Shown here one piece after another: positions 11,690 to 24,076 of a stretch of 64,000 bases of DNA. The number at the start of each line of letters is the position of its first letter. Within the stretch, counting starts at the first letter, position 1. Made by a program: the position numbers and the translations under genes. Origin of the DNA: Temnothorax longispinosus (Eukaryota; Arthropoda; Insecta; Hymenoptera; Formicidae); contig NC_092360.1 of the NCBI RefSeq assembly GCF_030848805.1, positions 310,001 to 374,000 of the forward strand. Direction: 5' to 3'. The notes beneath the pieces were generated by a model. That model worked only from the letters and a program-made list of their open reading frames with translations, made no database searches and was not told the DNA's origin.

Positions 11690-12690
11690 AACAAAACCAC
11701 TTTTAATTGGCTTTACGAAATTGCAAAAATTTGGTCTAGAATTAAAGCACGCACAAAAATGTAGAGGGCTAGATCGGTTTTAAATTCTAAAACGAAAAAA
11801 AAATTAAAAATTTGGGCACATAGAGCTGTCACTGATGACAATATTTGGTTATACAAAAATACTGCAGTTTACATATACAAAATGAGAATCTAGCCCTCTA
11901 GGGAAAATATTGAAGAACAATATCGTGCAATTAAAACTACGATAGAAGTCTAGAAAAAAAGTGTCACTGTTTTAACTTTATACATGCAAATATAGATGCG
12001 GAATGACAAGAAGAGCAGTATGGCGTATAGCGAGAGATGGCGCAGCAATCGAAACAAGGACAGATGGCACAGATGCCTCTTGTTAGACAAGGGCAGATAT
12101 AGGCCGGTAATATAGAAAATGATAGAAAACGAATTAGAACGGAATTAAAAATGTTCGACATTATCGACATCGAGGAAGTTTGGCCTTCACTACAGGATAC
12201 CGGAAGTGACAGGCGAACTTCATCGATGTCGATAATGTCAACCTTTCTAATTTTGTTTTTCCTATATCTATCTTTGTCTAACGAAATGACATCTGTTTTT
12301 GTTGGATTGCTCGCCATCTCTCGCAAGATCCGGCAACTACTGTTGCTGCTCTTCTTGTCATCCTGCATCCGTATTTGCATTACCAAAATAATTTTTAGAT
12401 GGATCTTTTTTTGTACGCATTGAATCTTACTTCTACTTACACGATATTATTCCTACATGTTTTCCCAAGGGAGGATGATAAACATTATGTATGTATAAAC
12501 TGCAGAATTTTTGTTTTAAGCAAATATTGTCGTCAGGTGACAGCTGTGTATGTGCCCAAATAAGTAACATTTTTAATTTTTTGATGTTTTTGATATAAAA
12601 TTGCGTTTGGCACCCTAGATTTTTGTGCGGATTTTAATTCTGTAAAAGATTTTTGCAATTCTATAAAGCCAATTAAAAGATCCATCTAAA
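11690..12690. repeat. About 1-kb foldback element
   Basis: The left arm (AACCACTTTTAATTGGCTTT at about 11695) is mirrored near 12660-12690, and the pairing continues inward through GAGAGATGGCG and CGACATTATCGACATCGA to a loop near 12190. Several short ORFs on both strands come from the palindrome. Arms are imperfect, so it is old. Superfamily unknown. Confidence 0.6.
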
Positions 12691-14681
12691 AACGATAATG
12701 TCGGTAAATCAGACGGTTTTGAATATAAAAACGGACTGTAAAAACCGGCCATTTAACTTAATTATATTGGTATATGAAGACATGGCATTCAAAAAAAGAA
12801 AAGAAGTAAAATAATAATAAATAAACAATGAAACTATTACATGTTAATGTAACATATACACTGCTCAAAAGAATTACGGGATCACTTTTTCTCAGTAAAT
12901 TTTTGCCTATTTTTAAACTGTAATTACTCGGCAAATAATTAATGTAAAAAAAGTTTAAAGAAAGATTTTACAAGGCAAATTCTCTATTATAAAGGTGCTT
13001 TTGTTCAATTTTCACTTAAGTTGATATTGAAAAGCGTAGTTAGCTTTGAATAACGATGTAGTATTTGACATATCCAAAATCTTAATTTGCAGTCTTCCAC
13101 CGTCTATCAAAAAAATTGGCGAACATAATTATTAATACCATCTCAAAGTACGGACTTATTTGCTTTTTTAAATTAAAAAAAAAAAACTTTGTTTTACGCC
13201 GATTATTTAGCGAGATATCGCAATTTAAAGTAACCCTTATTTTTTTATGATTTCATCACGATACCGCCGGCATTTGAGTAACCTGATGTGCACCACGGGG
13301 AGGTTGCTCGGTCAGATTTTATACATTATATGTAATGTATACATATATGGGGCATTCCATGCGAAGTGATCCACCCTAAAAAAAATTTTTTTTCTGATTG
13401 TGCTGAAATTTGCACAATCTATTGCTCTATTGACCATAATTATCCACACCAATTTTTTAGACATTTGTCCAACGCGTTGTCTACTTACAGGGGTTTAAAG
13501 TTTCGGCGTTGAGGCCGTGTCATGTTAAACTTCACACATCGATAATTTGTCGTAAACATTACCGATTTTAAAGAATGACCAGTGATTTTTTAAGTATTTT
13601 TTACACACTTTCGAGATATATTATGCATTATTAATAAAAAGAGTTAATTAATTGATATTTTTCAATATTAATAATAAATTCAGATTTTTCTTTAAGATCG
13701 ACATCTTCGATTTTAATAAAAAAAATGCCAAAAAAAGAAGAAAATTTTGTCAACAAAAAAGTATATGAAGTTCAAGATGGAAAAATCACTCCTTAGTAAG
13801 TTACAACTCATTCTGTGTGCGAACTCATGATCCGTGCCGCCCGCGCCGCCGCGACGGGCACCGATACATCGGGAGCTGAGAGCCGCGACGTTCCACGAAA
13901 CTCGCGATTTTCCATCGTCTTTATTAAATCGCTTTTTCTATTACTTATAACTTAATTCTTTATAAGTCAGCCGTGCATGTGTTTAAAAATATGATTTCTA
14001 TTCAATTTTGTTTTGAAAATACGTAAACTATAAGCATGTATTATTATCAAATTTTTTCACCGTACATTTTTTTTTTTAATGGTGAATGCTATTAACGGAC
14101 TTCCGCAAAAATTTGATAATAATACATGCTCATAGTTTACGTATTTTCAAAACAAAATTGAATAGAAATCATATTTTTAAACACATGCACGGCTGACTTA
14201 TAAAGAATTAAGTTATAAGTAATAGAAAAAGCGATTTAATAAAGACGATGGAAAATCGCGAGTTTCGTGGAACGTCGCGGCTCTCAGCTCCCGATGTATC
14301 GGTGCCCGTCGCGGCGGCGCGGGCGGCACGGATCATGAGTTCGCACACAGAATGAGTTGTAACTTACTAAGAAGTGATTTCTCCATCTTGGACTTCATAT
14401 ACTTTTTTGTTGACAAAATTTTCTTCTTTTTTTTGGCATTTTTTTTATTGAAATCGAAGATGTCGAACTTAAAGAAAAATCTGAATTTATTATTAATGTT
14501 GAAAAATATCAATTAATTAACCTTTTTTATTAATAATACATAATATATCTCAAAAGTGTGTAAAAAATACTTAAAAAATCACTGGTCATTCTTTAAAATC
14601 GGTAATGTTTACGACAAAATATCGATGTGTGAAGTTTAACATGACGGCCTCAACGCCGAAACTTTAAACCCCTGTAAGTAG

Positions 14682-15009
14682 TGTAAGAATCCTAGAAGTA
14701 TATTGATTGTTCCATGGCATAAAGCCGCGCTAGTGTCGCGATATATGTAGGTGGCGTGCGGTCGTCGGTCTATCCGGTTGATATGCGGAGGGCGCATCGG
14801 GCGCTTAGTAACTAGGGATCGTGTGGCGCGAGCCGCGCTTCTAACGGTCGCCGTGCATGTCCGTACAAGTCCGTGCAAGAGCAGTCTCGAATAGTCCAGA
14901 GTCCAATCCAGTCGCAATTACGTTCGTTCCCGCAAATACCTTTGTACCAGTTATTCAAATATATACATATACCAAGAGTCATCTCTCAATTAATTCGACC
15001 ATCCTTACA
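14682..15009 (+). repeat. 5' LTR of the gypsy element
   Basis: 328 bp, TG...CA bounded, differing from the 3' LTR at only a few positions by eye (for example ATATATG versus ATGTATG near 14743, and CTCGAAT versus GTCGAAT near 14886). A typical AATAAA signal is not obvious. Confidence 0.92.
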
Positions 15010-15147
15010 GTTCAGAAGTGGGATAACAATCCAGTTCTCACGGTTATCGCGGCTGATTATAGTATACGGTAGCGCGAAAGTATCGGTCTTTCGGTAACGA
15101 AACAGAAGTGTTCCGCAAGCGGTAGTGAGGTTTGTCGCGAGCTTCAG

Positions 15148-15345
15148 GAACGTCTCAGGAACGAGTCTCAAGGAAGCGAGGCTCGGAGACACGAGGCTCA
15201 GGACACGAATTTCAAGATCGTCTCAGGAACGAGTCTCAAGGAAGCGAGGCTCGGAGACACGAGGCTTAGAACACGAATTTCAGAAACGTCTCAGGAACGA
15301 GTCTTAAGGAAGCGAGGCTCGGAGACACGGGGCTCAAGGACACGA
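15148..15345 (+). repeat. Three tandem units of about 68 bp in the gypsy leader
   Basis: Units contain CGTCTCAGGAACGAGTCT, AAGGAAGCGAGGCTCGGAGA and CACGAGGCT. They lie between the primer site and the Gag start in the untranslated leader. Confidence 0.8.
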
Positions 15346-15381
15346 GATTCGAGTGCGCGCGTGTAGTGTCGATCCGGAAAA

Positions 15382-17776
15382 ATGGAACGCAAGGATCTCG
15401 AGGACTTAACGCACGTGCAGCTTCAGGAACAAGCGTCCAAATTTGGTCTTCCCGTCACAGGAACGAAAGATCAGTTAATCGATTACATTATGCTACATGT
15501 GGAGAGGAATCGTCCTGCCGACCCGCCAGAAAATCGAGGCGCGACGGTTAAGTCGACGCAGGCGCCGTCGAATACGGAACAACCGCCATTACAGAACGAG
15601 CTCATATCCTCGTTCACCAACGTTTTTGAACGATTAATGGGACAAATGGCTACGCAGCAGCAGCAGTTCTTGCAGCAAATTTCGAGTAATGTGCAGCGAT
15701 TGAATGATGCCACGCCGGCACCTCCCGAATCGCAGAACGCAGCAACATTACCACACATACCGTCAACACTCACACACGGAAGTATGAAAGGTTCCAGACT
15801 TTCAGTCATGAGTTCCGTCTCTCCCGCCAATGCAGTTCACCTGTTGGCATCGCAGATCCCAGAATACGGAGGTGGATCCGACGAAAATGTGCAGCGATGG
15901 GTGCAGCGAGTCGATCAAGTCGCTTTCGCCCACAGAGTAGCCGACGATGTAACATTGCTCGCGGCTTCGAGCAAATTAACGAAAATGGCGAAGAAGTGGT
16001 ACGATACGCAGTCAGGCCCGGTATTAACTTCATGGATGGGCTGTCGTCAAGCATTGCTTAAGATGTTCGAGCGAAAACTTCCTTTCTACGTGGTCATGCA
16101 GAAGATCGAGGCCAGAAAATGGATGCCGTCTAAGGAAACGTTCCAGGAATACGCCATAGACAAGTTGGCGTTGATGCATAACCAGGGTTTACCCATTCAA
16201 GATACAGTGGATTTACTGATTGGAGGTATTTCCGAGAGGTCATTAAAAGCTACAGCGGCAGCGATCCCTGCCACGTCAGTCGAGCAATTCGTCGATCAAA
16301 TGTGCCAGATAACATCCGCCGTTGGTACATTCGAAAGGAAATCGTCTGACCCCCACAAATCGAACGACAACATGGCTATTAGTTGCAAGAAATGTGGAAA
16401 GAAGAACCACAGCCAAAAAGACTGTAAAGACACCGAGATCACATGCTTTTTCTGTAAAGGCAAAGGGCACCGGAAAGTGGATTGCCCTAAATGGAAGAAG
16501 AAGAATCCTTCGACACCCGGTGAATCGCCTGCAGCGGTCAAGGACAAGGATGATGTCCCAGCGTCTACTGTGGTTGCATCTGAATCAGCGGCAGAGGTTT
16601 CGGAAGTGCCGATCTCAACAGTCGCAGCAGTGCAGCAGGATGCGGCGGTGATTCCAATTAAAGACCCTATCGTTAAGATTGTGCAGCTAAACGGTAAGCG
16701 TTGTGATTTGTCAGCATTAATGGACACTGGAAGTCCGGTTTCGTTTGTAAAAGATGCGATTTGTAAAAAGTTCGGTTTACATGATTCGAGTAAAGTGATA
16801 GAGTCGAAACGTAAGTTCACTACGTTAAATGATTATCCGATTCCGGTTAAGGGCACTGTCAGAGCTTCAATTTCTTTGGATACCTATCCCGATAAAAAAT
16901 ACGAGATCAATCTATACATTTTAGAGAAAGATAATTTTACATATGATCTGGTCATTGGTCGTGATTTTATGGAAAATAAAGTTACGTTGTCATTGCATGC
17001 AGATCAGGAAGTCTGTGACATTAAGTTTTTCCCGGATGATTTTATGACTACAGATATTTGTATGGCTATTGAAACGGAAAGAGATTATCAAATTGATTTT
17101 GGTGAAGACGTGAAAGAAAAACTGAAACAAGTAATTCGGGAAGTTGAAGAAGCTGACATCCCCGTCGTTGATAACGGTTACGCGGTTAGAGTTAAGTTAC
17201 GTGATCCGTCGATATACGCGTATGCTCCGCGTCGTTTAGCGTATGAAGAAAGGAGACAAGTCCGAGAGATTATCGATGATCTCCTAGCTCGCGGTATTAT
17301 TAAACCGAGTACCTCACCCTACTGTGCCCGTATCGTTTTAGTGCGAAAGAAAAACGGCAAGTTAAGATTATGCGTTGATTTTAGGCCGTTAAACGCTAGA
17401 ATGTGGAAGCAAAAGTTTCCGTTCCCCGTGATCGAGGATTGTATCGCAGAAATCAGGGATAATAAAGTTTTTACGTCGTTAGACTTAAAAGATAGTTTCT
17501 ATCAGGTTAAAGTACACCCTGACGATACCAAATATTTCGCTTTCGCGACTCCCGACGGTCAGTACGAATCAACGGTGTTACCTTTCGGTTGGAGCGAATC
17601 AGCAGCTGAATTTCAGAAACAGATAAAAATAAGACTTGAGGATCTTATCCGTCGTCGTAAAGTGATTGTATACGTTGATGACATTTTTATTCCGTCGAAA
17701 ACTGTCGAAGATAATTTAGAAACGCTAAAAGAAGTGCTTTGGATTTTGAAGCAACATGGTTTCCAGTTAAATTATG
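15382..17776 (+). pseudogene. Gypsy Gag-Pol, 5' part (Gag, protease, reverse transcriptase)
   Basis: One open frame from ATG 15382. Residues about 8-40 look like a SAP-type DNA/RNA-binding motif (core LPVTGTKDQLIDYI). A Gag matrix/capsid-like region follows, then two CCHC knuckles (about residues 334-348 and 354-368), an aspartic protease with MDTGS (about 447), and an RT with LRLCVDFRPLN (about 661) and the YVDD catalytic motif (about 763). The true frame ends at 17776, where the BEL/Pao LTR starts; the last residues of the nominal ORF are LTR sequence. Gag and Pol share one frame with no stop between. Confidence 0.9.
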
Positions 17777-18075
17777 TGTCTAGACTTCGTGTAATATTGT
17801 ACGGCCCTGTGCCATCGTTCCCCCTCCATTCGACTTGTAACGGAGCGAATTCGACTGAGACTCGGAGTAGTCGTTGTACCATGGCCGCACGCGCCACATC
17901 CTCGTGACAGTTCGCAATAAAGTATTATTTTAAATAAGAAGAGAGCGTACTTCGACCTACACCATCATCTATCAAAAAATAAGTGGTCCAGAAATAAAAG
18001 GTTTTGCCACTAGAAGGACGACCGGCGTGCATACACATACGAATCTGCAAGGCACACGTCGCATCCGTCCTAACA
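17777..18075 (+). repeat. 5' LTR of BEL/Pao copy 1
   Basis: 299 bp, TGTCTAGAC...CCTAACA, with an AATAAA polyadenylation signal in GCAATAAAGTATT. Its first bases extend the disrupted gypsy frame by chance. Confidence 0.95.
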
Positions 18076-18078
18076 TTT

Positions 18079-18096
18079 TGGTCCTTCGAGCCGGAT
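18079..18096 (+). promoter_or_regulatory. Primer-binding site, tRNA-Tyr type
   Basis: TGGTCCTTCGAGCCGGAT follows the 5' LTR after three bases. Its complement ends TCCGGCTCGAAGGA plus CCA, the known 3' end of eukaryotic tRNA-Tyr. The same site is used by the BEL/Pao copy at 57495. Confidence 0.85.
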
Positions 18097-18529
18097 CTCT
18101 CCGGGAAATTCATGACTGTTCGAGTGATATCTATCGAGGCTTATTGGAGGGTGAGATCACATGAAATTTAAGATAACTAATTATTTGAAATTCAACAGCG
18201 GCAGTGCTCGTTTAATCATACAAATCGGGGCGAGCCGACCGTTGTAACTTACGAGAGAGAGAGAGAGACAAACGTGATCACGAGGCATACACGAGGTATA
18301 CACGAGGCATCGCAGAGGATAGGCTTGCGGCTCACGAGAGCAAGAGAGAGACATCAATACAACAAGGCAAGACCACAGTAGACGTCGTCGAAAGCATATC
18401 GACGAAATTCCAAAGCGTATTTATGTTTGCGTATCTATATTGTCACCTCGAGGCGTAATGTTGTATTCGCGTTAACCACAACCTTCGTATTATATTTCGT
18501 TCTCGTTATAAATTTATATTACTGACACG

Positions 18530-21500
18530 ATGGCTGACGAGATTCGCGCACTCATACAAAGACGTGCTACAATAAAAGCGCATTTAACTAGATTTAACAG
18601 TTACTTAGAAAAATGGTCTGAATGTCCGGACAAGCAGCAATTAATAGAACGTTTAGAAAAATTTAAAAATACATGGGATAGCTTTGACGAAGTACAGACT
18701 AATATTGATTTGGTAAATGCGACCGCCACTGGCGCACAATCGGACGATAACGAAAGAGCGATTTTCGAGGAATCATATTTCCAACTGGCCGCGCGTGCCC
18801 AGCGTCGACTTGCGTCCGTCAGGCCCCCCACGGCTAATGATGATGTAGCGACTGTCCAAAATCAGCCCGTACAGAACGTATCTGCGAATATAAAGCTTCC
18901 TACAATTAATTTGCCCACTTTTAGTGGCAATTACGAGGCATGGTTAGGTTTTTATGACAATTTCAAATCCATCGTACATGACAATGCGAATCTTACCCCT
19001 GTTCAAAAATTACAATATTTGAGATCATCGTTATCAGATGAGGCCGCGCAGGTAATTCAATCTCTAGAAACTTCCTCTCAAAATTACGAAGTAGCTTGGG
19101 CTCTTATAGTGGAACGTTATGACAATAGAAGAATAATAATTCAGAGCCACATTCGCGCGCTGTTTGACCTTCCGGTAATATCTAAGGAATCTTCAACACA
19201 ATTACGATCTTTAGTTGATGCCGCTTTAAGACACACACGAGCACTTCATGCTCTTGGTCAACCGACGAAATCTTGGGACGCGTTGCTGTTTCACTTGTTA
19301 ACATCGAAACTCGATCGAAATACTCACAAAGAATGGGAGCGCTCTCTTGACGGTACCGATATGCCGTCTATTGACGATTTTTGGAAGTTTCTAAAGAATC
19401 GTTGTCACGTTTTGGAAAGCGTAAGTCAGGAGGTCTCAGTGTATTCGAATCAATTGGCAAAGAATCAAGCGAGATCAAACAATATGCGAGGTAATCAAAA
19501 GACGCGACAGGCTCTTGTAACCGTGCATACTAAACTCGAGTGTGCAATCTGTAAGCAGAGCCATAACACATTTCAATGCGAACAATTTCTCAAAATGAAT
19601 CGTGATGCGAGATTTGCCAAGGTGAAATCTATGGGGCTCTGTTACAATTGTTTAAGACCAAATCATTTGGTTGATGAATGCAAATCAGGTACATGCAGGA
19701 AGTGTAAGCGTAAACACCACACTCTTCTTCATTCAGAAGGTGAATCATTTGATCGGGGTTCTGGTAGCTCTAACGCAGCAAACGCTAATCCAATCGCGAG
19801 TCTCCAGGCGGTCGTCGCCTCGCAGGTTCTTTTGGCTACGGCATCCGTGCGTATGCTAAATAATCGCGGAGAGCCCATCAAGTGTAGAGTTTTATTGGAT
19901 AACGGATCTCAGTCTAACTTTGTCACGGAGAAGTTATGCAATATTTTAAATCTCGCAAAGAGAGAAGTTAGTATTCCGGTGTCGGGTTTCAATCAAAGTT
20001 TAACCCATATTAAGCATTCTGTTACGACGACCCTCCAGTCAAGGGATGGACGCTTTGCTGCGGAATTGTCATTCTTGGTGGTACCTCGAATCACGGAAAC
20101 GCTTCCTGCACAAACGATTAATCGTTACGTCTTAAATCTTCCCCGAAATGTCACCTTGGCAGATCCCGAATTCTGTACTCCGTCGGAAGTTGACGCCCTG
20201 ATAGGAGCCGAACTCTTTTACCAGTTGTTATGCGTAGGTCAGATAAAATTAAGCAACTCTGCTTTAATACTTCAGAAGACACGGCTAGGCTGGATAATTT
20301 CGGGAGCAATACATAGTCGGGAGTCTGCGTCGAATCGAATTGCGTGTAATCTAGTAGTAGACTCTTTGGATGCCCAAGTCTCCAAATTCTGGGAACTTGA
20401 GGAAGTTTCGAGCGTTAAACATTTGTCCAAAGACGAAGAAGCATGTGAGAAGCATTTCTCTCAGACGTACTCTAGGGATGAGAGCGGGCGATATATGGTT
20501 AGGCTCCCGTTTAATCATAGAAAGCGCGAGCTGGGCGACTCTTATCAAATAGCGAAAAAAAGATTGTATTCACTCGAAAGAAGATTAGCACAGGATCCTC
20601 AGTTGCGCGAGGAGTATACGGATTTTCTTGACGAATACGAAAGGCTTGGTCATATGATTGAGATCTCTGCTTCCGACGTGACCGAAGATGGATATTTCAT
20701 CCCACATCACCCCGTCTTCAAGCGCGACAGCCACACAACAAAATTGCGGGTTGTTTTTAACGCCTCATCAAAGAGTAGCAGTGGGGTGTCGCTCAACGAT
20801 GTGCTTCTCGCTGGCCCGACCCTTCAGGAAGACTTGTTCTCCATCGTTACGAGGTTTCGGACCCATCGATATGTACTGACTGCCGACATCGAAAAAATGT
20901 ATAGGCAGGTCAGAGTTCATCCCGGGGACGTCAAGTACCAGATGATTTTATGGCGCAAAGGTCCAAACGATCCAATCAGAATCCTCGTTTTAACCACACG
21001 GCGACCTATGGTACCATTCCGGCTTCGTTTCTCGTCGTTCGATCTTTGCAGCAATTATCCAAGGACGAGCGAAGGCGGTTCCCGCTGGCATGCAGGGTTC
21101 TTCTTGAGGATTTCTACATGGACGACGCTCTTACCGGCACATCAAATCTCGAGGAGGCTCAAAGGTTACGTGATGAGCTTATCGAATTGTTGGCCTGTGG
21201 TGGATTTCATCTACGTAAATGGTGTTCGAACGAGCCGAGTCTTTTGGAACCACTATTGGACAAATCCATGGATCCTCACATTTGCTTAAGCGAATCTGAG
21301 ACTCAGAAGACCCTCGGCATCCATTGGCATCCCCGTGACGATCAGCTAATACACGTCGTGAAACCGTTTACTGAATATCAACGAACGACAAAGAGAACCA
21401 TGCTTTCTCAAATCGCTTCTCTGTTCGACCCTCTCGGATTGGTCGGTCCGGTCATAGTAAAGGCGAAAATTTTGCTGCAGCAACTGTGGCAGAACAAACT

Positions 21501-23665
21501 GGATTGGGATGAGTCTGTCTCGGTGGACATTGCTACCTCTTGAAACCAGTACAAGGAGCAAATCGAGATTCTAAATAATTTCGTCATTCCTCGCCAAATC
21601 ACAGCAGAGAATGTAATCAACATCCAGTTGCATGGCTTCTGCGATGCAAGCGAAAAGGCTTATGGAGCCGTGCTATACCTGAGATCTACAACTTCCTCAG
21701 GAATTCATATAGTTCGATTGGTCTGTTCCAAAACGCGGGTGGCGCCTATCAAGAGATTGACTTTGCCCCGGCTTGAATTGAGCGCGGCGGCTCTTCTTGG
21801 AAAACTGTATAAATCTACCATCAAATCAATCAGAATTAATTTAGACGAGGAGTTCTTTTGGTCGGACTCTACGATCACGCTCCATTGGATCCAAACCTCA
21901 CCCCACAAGCTAAAAACCTTTGTTGCAAACAGAGTTTCGCAGATCCAAGAAAGTACTAAGCACGGAAAGTGGAGACACGTGCCGTCTCAGGACAATCCCG
22001 CAGACGCGTTGTCAAGAGGACAGTTTCCCTGCGAATTCGTCAACAACCCCATTTGGAAAAATGGTCCGTTTTGGCTGTCTAAGGATGAAGCTGCTTGGCC
22101 GTCGAATTTAATACCCAGTATTGAAATTCCGGAACAACGCTCAATAGTTGTCTTGTCAAACGTTCACGTTGTCGATACGGATCTACTTTCAAGATTTTCA
22201 TCTTTTTGCTAGAATGAAAAGGATCATAGCGTACTGCATACGTTTTGCCTCCAGGTGTCGATCCTTGAGGAGCGATTCGGAAGACCTCAGCACTGAAGAT
22301 TTGAAGAAAGCCGAAATGCGTATTGTAAAATTAGTTCAAATCACCGCCTTCGAGAGCGAATTACGTGGTTTGAGTCAGAAGCGTCCGCTAGATAAGAAAA
22401 GCAATATATTGTCGCTCAGCCCGTTCTTAGACGACGATGGAGTACTTCGAGTCGGGGGTCGTTTGAGACACGCGGATCTGAAATTCAGTCAGAGGCATCC
22501 TATTTTGTTACCTTCTAATAATCATATTACAGAATTGATAATTCGCGAGACTCATGTTAGGCTTTGTCATGCCGGAAGTCAGGCAACCTTGTATGCGATA
22601 AGAGAAAAATATTGGCTGTTAAATGGTAGGAATCGCGTTAAGGGAGTAATTCGGAAATGTGTGATGTGTTCTCGCTGGAGGCCGTCGACCCCTCAGTATG
22701 AAATGGGCAATTTGCCAAAGATTAGACTAGTAAGCTCGAGACCTTTTGAAAACGTCGGCATCGACTTTTGCGGTCCGTTCTTAATTAAGGAGAAAAAGTA
22801 TCGTAACCGCAATAAGATCAAGATTTACGTCGCTGTATTTGTGTGTTTAGTTACCAAGGCTGTTCATTTGGAGATTGTGAGCGATCTGACTACTGAAGCG
22901 TTTGTAGCTTGTTTGAAGCGTTTATTCGCACGCCGTGGCAGGGCTCGGGTCATTTGGTCGGACAACGGTACAAACTTTTTGGGCGCGAGTAATCATTTGA
23001 AAGAGATATTCGAGTTTTTCCAGGAAAGGGAAAATGAGCAAAAAATAAATCGGTACTTAGTAAATGAAGGAATACAATGGTCCTTTATACCTCCCCGCTC
23101 ACCGCATTTCGGGGGAATTTGGGAGGCTTCCGTGAGAGGTTTTAAACATCACATGCGTCGTATGGTTGGAGATGCCCTATTCACATTTGAAGAATTCAAT
23201 ACTTTTGTAATAGAGGTAGAAGCAATATTGAATTCGAGACTTCTCACGCCCATGTCGTCTGATCCGAATGATCCGCTTGCCCTGACACCAGCGCACTTTC
23301 TGATTAATGCGTCTTTACAAAGTATTCCGGAATACGACCTTACAAATGAGAATTCAAATCGCCTTTCGTCATGGCAACATATTCAAAAGGTAAAGCAACA
23401 TTTTTGGAAGCGTTGGAATAAGGAGTATTTGAACGAGCTGCAACAGCGTACCAAGTGGGTTTCGAATAAAGCGCATAATATTAATATAGGAGATCTTGTA
23501 ATTCTCAAGGAGGAGAATACTCCTCCGTTACGTTGGATCACTGGCAGAGTGATAGCTACTCATCCTGGCGATGATGGTATAGTTAGAGTAGTGACGGTTA
23601 AAACAGCCCACGGTGTATATAAGCGATGCGTTAAAAAAATATCTCCGTTACCCATTATAGCATAA
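18530..23665 (+). pseudogene. BEL/Pao Gag-Pol polyprotein, frameshifted
   Basis: From ATG 18530: Gag with a DUF1759-like region (NLPTFSGNYEAWLGF), zinc knuckles (CAICKQSH at about residue 337, CYNCLRPNH and CRKCKRKHH at about 370-400), a protease with LLDNGSQ (about 456), then RT (ADIEKMYRQVRVHP). A frameshift near 20990-21010 moves Pol to the next frame, which holds the catalytic YMDD (about 21117). A TGA at 21541-21543 interrupts the RNase H-side region. A second frameshift near 22205 leads into the integrase, with an H2C2 zinc region and D,D,E core (DFCGPF, SDNGTNF, GIWEASVRG), ending in a BEL-type C-terminal domain at 23665. All domains are present but the frame is broken three times. Confidence 0.92.
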
Positions 23666-23773
23666 GAATCGAGTCAGTTTGTTTTTTTTTTTTTAGTTTG
23701 TCGTTCTATCGTGTATTCTTTTATTCCTATGACTAGTTCATGTTGAACGTATATCCGTTCAAAGGGGGCGGTA

Positions 23774-24072
23774 TGTCTAGACTTCGTGTAATATTGTACG
23801 GCCCTGTGCCATCGTTCCCCCTCCATTCGACTTGTAACGGAGCGAATTCGACTGAGACTCGGAGTAGTCGTTGTACCATGGCCGCACGCGCCACATCCTC
23901 GTGACAGTTCGCAATAAAGTATTATTTTAAATAAGAAGAGAGCGTACTTCGACCTACACCATCATCTATCAAAAAATAAGTGGTCCAGAAATAAAAGGTT
24001 TTGCCACTAGAAGGACGACCGGCGTGCATACACATACGAATCTGCAAGGCACACGTCGCATCCGTCCTAACA
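23774..24072 (+). repeat. 3' LTR of BEL/Pao copy 1
   Basis: 299 bp, by eye identical to the 5' LTR. It is followed by the target duplication TTATG and then by the continuing gypsy RT frame. Confidence 0.95.
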
Positions 24073-24076
24073 TTAT

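Larger units (their letters stand above)
17777..24072 (+). mobile_element. BEL/Pao LTR retrotransposon inserted in gypsy RT
   Basis: 299-bp LTRs at 17777-18075 and 23774-24072 appear identical by eye. They are flanked by the 5-bp duplication TTATG (17772-17776, 24073-24077). A primer site TGGTCCTTCGAGCCGGA follows the 5' LTR, complementary to a tRNA-Tyr 3' end. A purine-rich tract AAAGGGGGCGG precedes the 3' LTR. The internal region encodes Gag-Pol on the plus strand with two frameshifts and one stop. This is the youngest layer of the nest. Confidence 0.95.

Noticed and set aside
12151..12423. 90- and 140-codon ORFs on opposite strands (11964-12423)
   Set aside because: They mirror each other because of the foldback element, and no motif is visible.
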